This document shows positions 62,831-64,000 of a stretch of DNA of 64,000 nucleotides, one piece after another. How positions within the stretch are numbered: the first letter of the stretch is position 1; each line of letters begins with the position of its first letter. The stretch comes from Clostridiales bacterium (GTDB lineage: Bacteria; Bacillota; Clostridia; TANB77; CAG-508). Under the pieces are notes generated by a model, which did no database searches, was not told the DNA's origin, and was given only the letters and a program-made list of their open reading frames with translations. Where the stretch lies: the NCBI GenBank assembly GCA_003507395.1, contig DNVW01000013.1, forward strand, positions 18,652 through 82,651. The letters run 5' to 3'. A program made the position numbers and the translations under genes.

Positions 62831-64000
62831 TTAATGTGCATCTTGTATTTCTGGTTTCATAGAAACACTTACTAATGTTCCTTCCTCAACAGAGGTTCCT
62901 GCTATAGGATCTTGGCTTATTACAATTCCAGAACCACTGATTTGTATATTTAAATTTCGTTCTTTTAGCGTAGCTTTTGCTTGTGATAATGTCATACCTT
63001 TTAAATCTGGTACAGATTGAGACACTCTTGCCTCATTTCCTGCTGAATATATTTTTACAATAGAATCTTTTATTAATTGAGTTCCAGCTTTAGGCATTTG
63101 CTCTGTTACAAGTTCTTCTGAAGAACCTGAAATAATGCAATCAAATCCAGCATTTTCTATAATTTTCTTAGCTTCTGCTATAGTCTTATTAACTACATTT
63201 GGAAGAGTAGTAGTTGAACTAGAAGAGCTACTTCCAGTAGTTGAAGCACTACTGTCAGAAGGAATTTGTAAATAAGGTAATACTTCTGTTAAAATTTGAG
63301 ATACCACAGGACCAGCTATTTGACCACCTTGATGACTTTCACCTTCTGGAGCATATAATGTTACAAGAATAACTACTTCTGGACTTTCAACAGGAGATAC
63401 AGCAACATACGAAGCCACATATCCTTCATCTTCTGCACCAGGAGAAGGTTCTGAGGTTCCGGTTTTTCCAGCGACAGAATATCCTGCTACTTTTCCATAA
63501 CTTCCTGTTCCAACAGTTACAACAGATTCCATCATATTTAAAAGTTTTTCAGACGTTTCTTTAGAAATTACTTGTCTTATTTCTGTAGTACTTATATTAG
63601 TAGTTGCACCAGTATCAGTATTAATTATATTTTTTATTATTTTAGGTTGAACTAGTACTCCATCATTTGCAATACATGCAACAGCAGTTATCATTTGTAA
63701 AGGAGTTATACCAAATCTTTGACCAAAAGATAATGTAGCTAATTCTACAGGACCAACATCATCTAAATCCCAAAAGTTTCCGGAAACATCTCCAGATGTA
63801 AGATTAGTAGAACTGAACAAACCAAAAGCTTCAAAATATTTATATAATGTTTTAGCACCTATTTTTTCGCCTAATTGCATAAAAGCAGGATTACAAGAGT
63901 TGCACAAGGCTTCTCTTAAACTTTGCGAGCCATGCCCAGGACGACCTTTCCAGCAATTAATAGTTTGTCCCGCAACTGTATGATATCCAGGGCAGTTAAA
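62831..64000 (-). CDS. Penicillin-binding protein with two PASTA domains (C-terminal part)
   Basis: The frame is open to the window edge, giving 389 residues of a class B PBP transpeptidase; the SxxK active site lies beyond. The SxN motif appears in CNSCNPAF and the KTG motif in VAGKTGTSEPSPG. After a Ser/Thr-rich linker, two PASTA domains follow (about residues 260-325 and 326-389: PNVVNKTIAEAKKIIENAG and PDLKGMTLSQAKATLKERN). It cross-links peptidoglycan outside the cell. The two PASTA domains suggest a PBP2x/FtsI- or SpoVD-like protein; which one cannot be decided without the N-terminus. Confidence 0.93.
   Translation of the reverse strand, partial: FNCPGYHTVAGQTINCWKGRPGHGSQSLREALCNSCNPAFMQLGEKIGAKTLYKYFEAFGLFSSTNLTSGDVSGNFWDLDDVGPVELATLSFGQRFGITPLQMITAVACIANDGVLVQPKIIKNIINTDTGATTNISTTEIRQVISKETSEKLLNMMESVVTVGTGSYGKVAGYSVAGKTGTSEPSPGAEDEGYVASYVAVSPVESPEVVILVTLYAPEGESHQGGQIAGPVVSQILTEVLPYLQIPSDSSASTTGSSSSSSTTTLPNVVNKTIAEAKKIIENAGFDCIISGSSEELVTEQMPKAGTQLIKDSIVKIYSAGNEARVSQSVPDLKGMTLSQAKATLKERNLNIQISGSGIVISQDPIAGTSVEEGTLVSVSMKPEIQDAH

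Noticed and set aside
1..64000. CRISPR arrays, insertion sequences, prophage or toxin-antitoxin pairs
   Set aside because: I found no regularly spaced repeats, transposase, integrase or phage structural genes, and no convincing toxin-antitoxin gene pair.

Overview
The window is AT-rich (roughly 30% G+C, with strongly A-ending codons) and reads as a spore-forming, anaerobic Clostridia-type Firmicute, probably an uncultured gut lineage. The evidence is spore genes (SleB, YpeB, a small acid-soluble spore protein), UgtP-like and GdpP genes, good AGGAGG ribosome sites, TTG/GTG starts, and consensus sigma-A promoters with 17-bp spacers. No phage, IS element or CRISPR array was found.

Layout. 1-2330: tRNA-Pro, a DUF2207 membrane protein and tRNA-Arg. 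2409-17253: an exopolysaccharide locus. It holds an LCP ligase, an initiating sugar transferase, a glycosyltransferase cassette of different codon usage (one gene frameshifted), an EpsG-like polymerase, a pyruvyl transferase, a flippase and an Fe-S protein. After a decayed stretch with a GNAT pseudogene come the Wzz/kinase/phosphatase control genes and a cadherin-like surface protein. 17276-23599: CorA, an ABC-F protein, the SRP RNA, dnaX-ybaB-recR and two unrecognised helical proteins. 23602-27262: a 50-residue protein, a UgtP-like glycosyltransferase, sleB-ypeB and the SASP gene. 27317-30493: murF, ddl, yqeK. 30580-35102: a 1444-residue thioester-domain surface protein with five repeats. 35306-43580: a small exporter, then rpoB and rpoC with structured leader and spacer. 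43741-47671: a WG-repeat protein, an unknown membrane protein, acpS, tatD. 47684-55194: htpX-lemA (minus strand), an HtrA protease, a Rieske flavoprotein, a G5/3D wall protein, exonuclease III and an AI-2E-type permease. 55258-62815: gdpP, rplI, dnaB, tilS, ftsH, with a foreign-looking 56-residue gene unit between gdpP and rplI. 62831-64000: C-terminal part of a PASTA penicillin-binding protein.

How the genes work together. Much of the window serves the envelope: polysaccharide assembly and attachment (LCP, Wzx, EpsG, kinase/phosphatase), peptidoglycan precursors (MurF, Ddl), transpeptidation (PBP), cortex lysis (SleB/YpeB), glycolipid synthesis and a large adhesin. The rest is core information processing (RpoBC, DnaX, DnaB, RecR, L9, TilS).

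Most notable items: (1) a 46% G+C, 56-residue gene unit bounded by perfect 13-bp inverted repeats whose transcript ends could pair; (2) a 50-residue gene whose ribosome site is built into the upstream gene's terminator; (3) a D-Ala ligase with Phe where E. coli DdlB has Tyr216; (4) dispersed GGGAC-type palindromic repeats, one of which supplies the end of MurF; (5) hairpins in the rpoB leader and the rpoB-rpoC gap; (6) a thioester adhesin with a non-LPXTG tail. Motif and promoter calls were made by eye; no database search was run.
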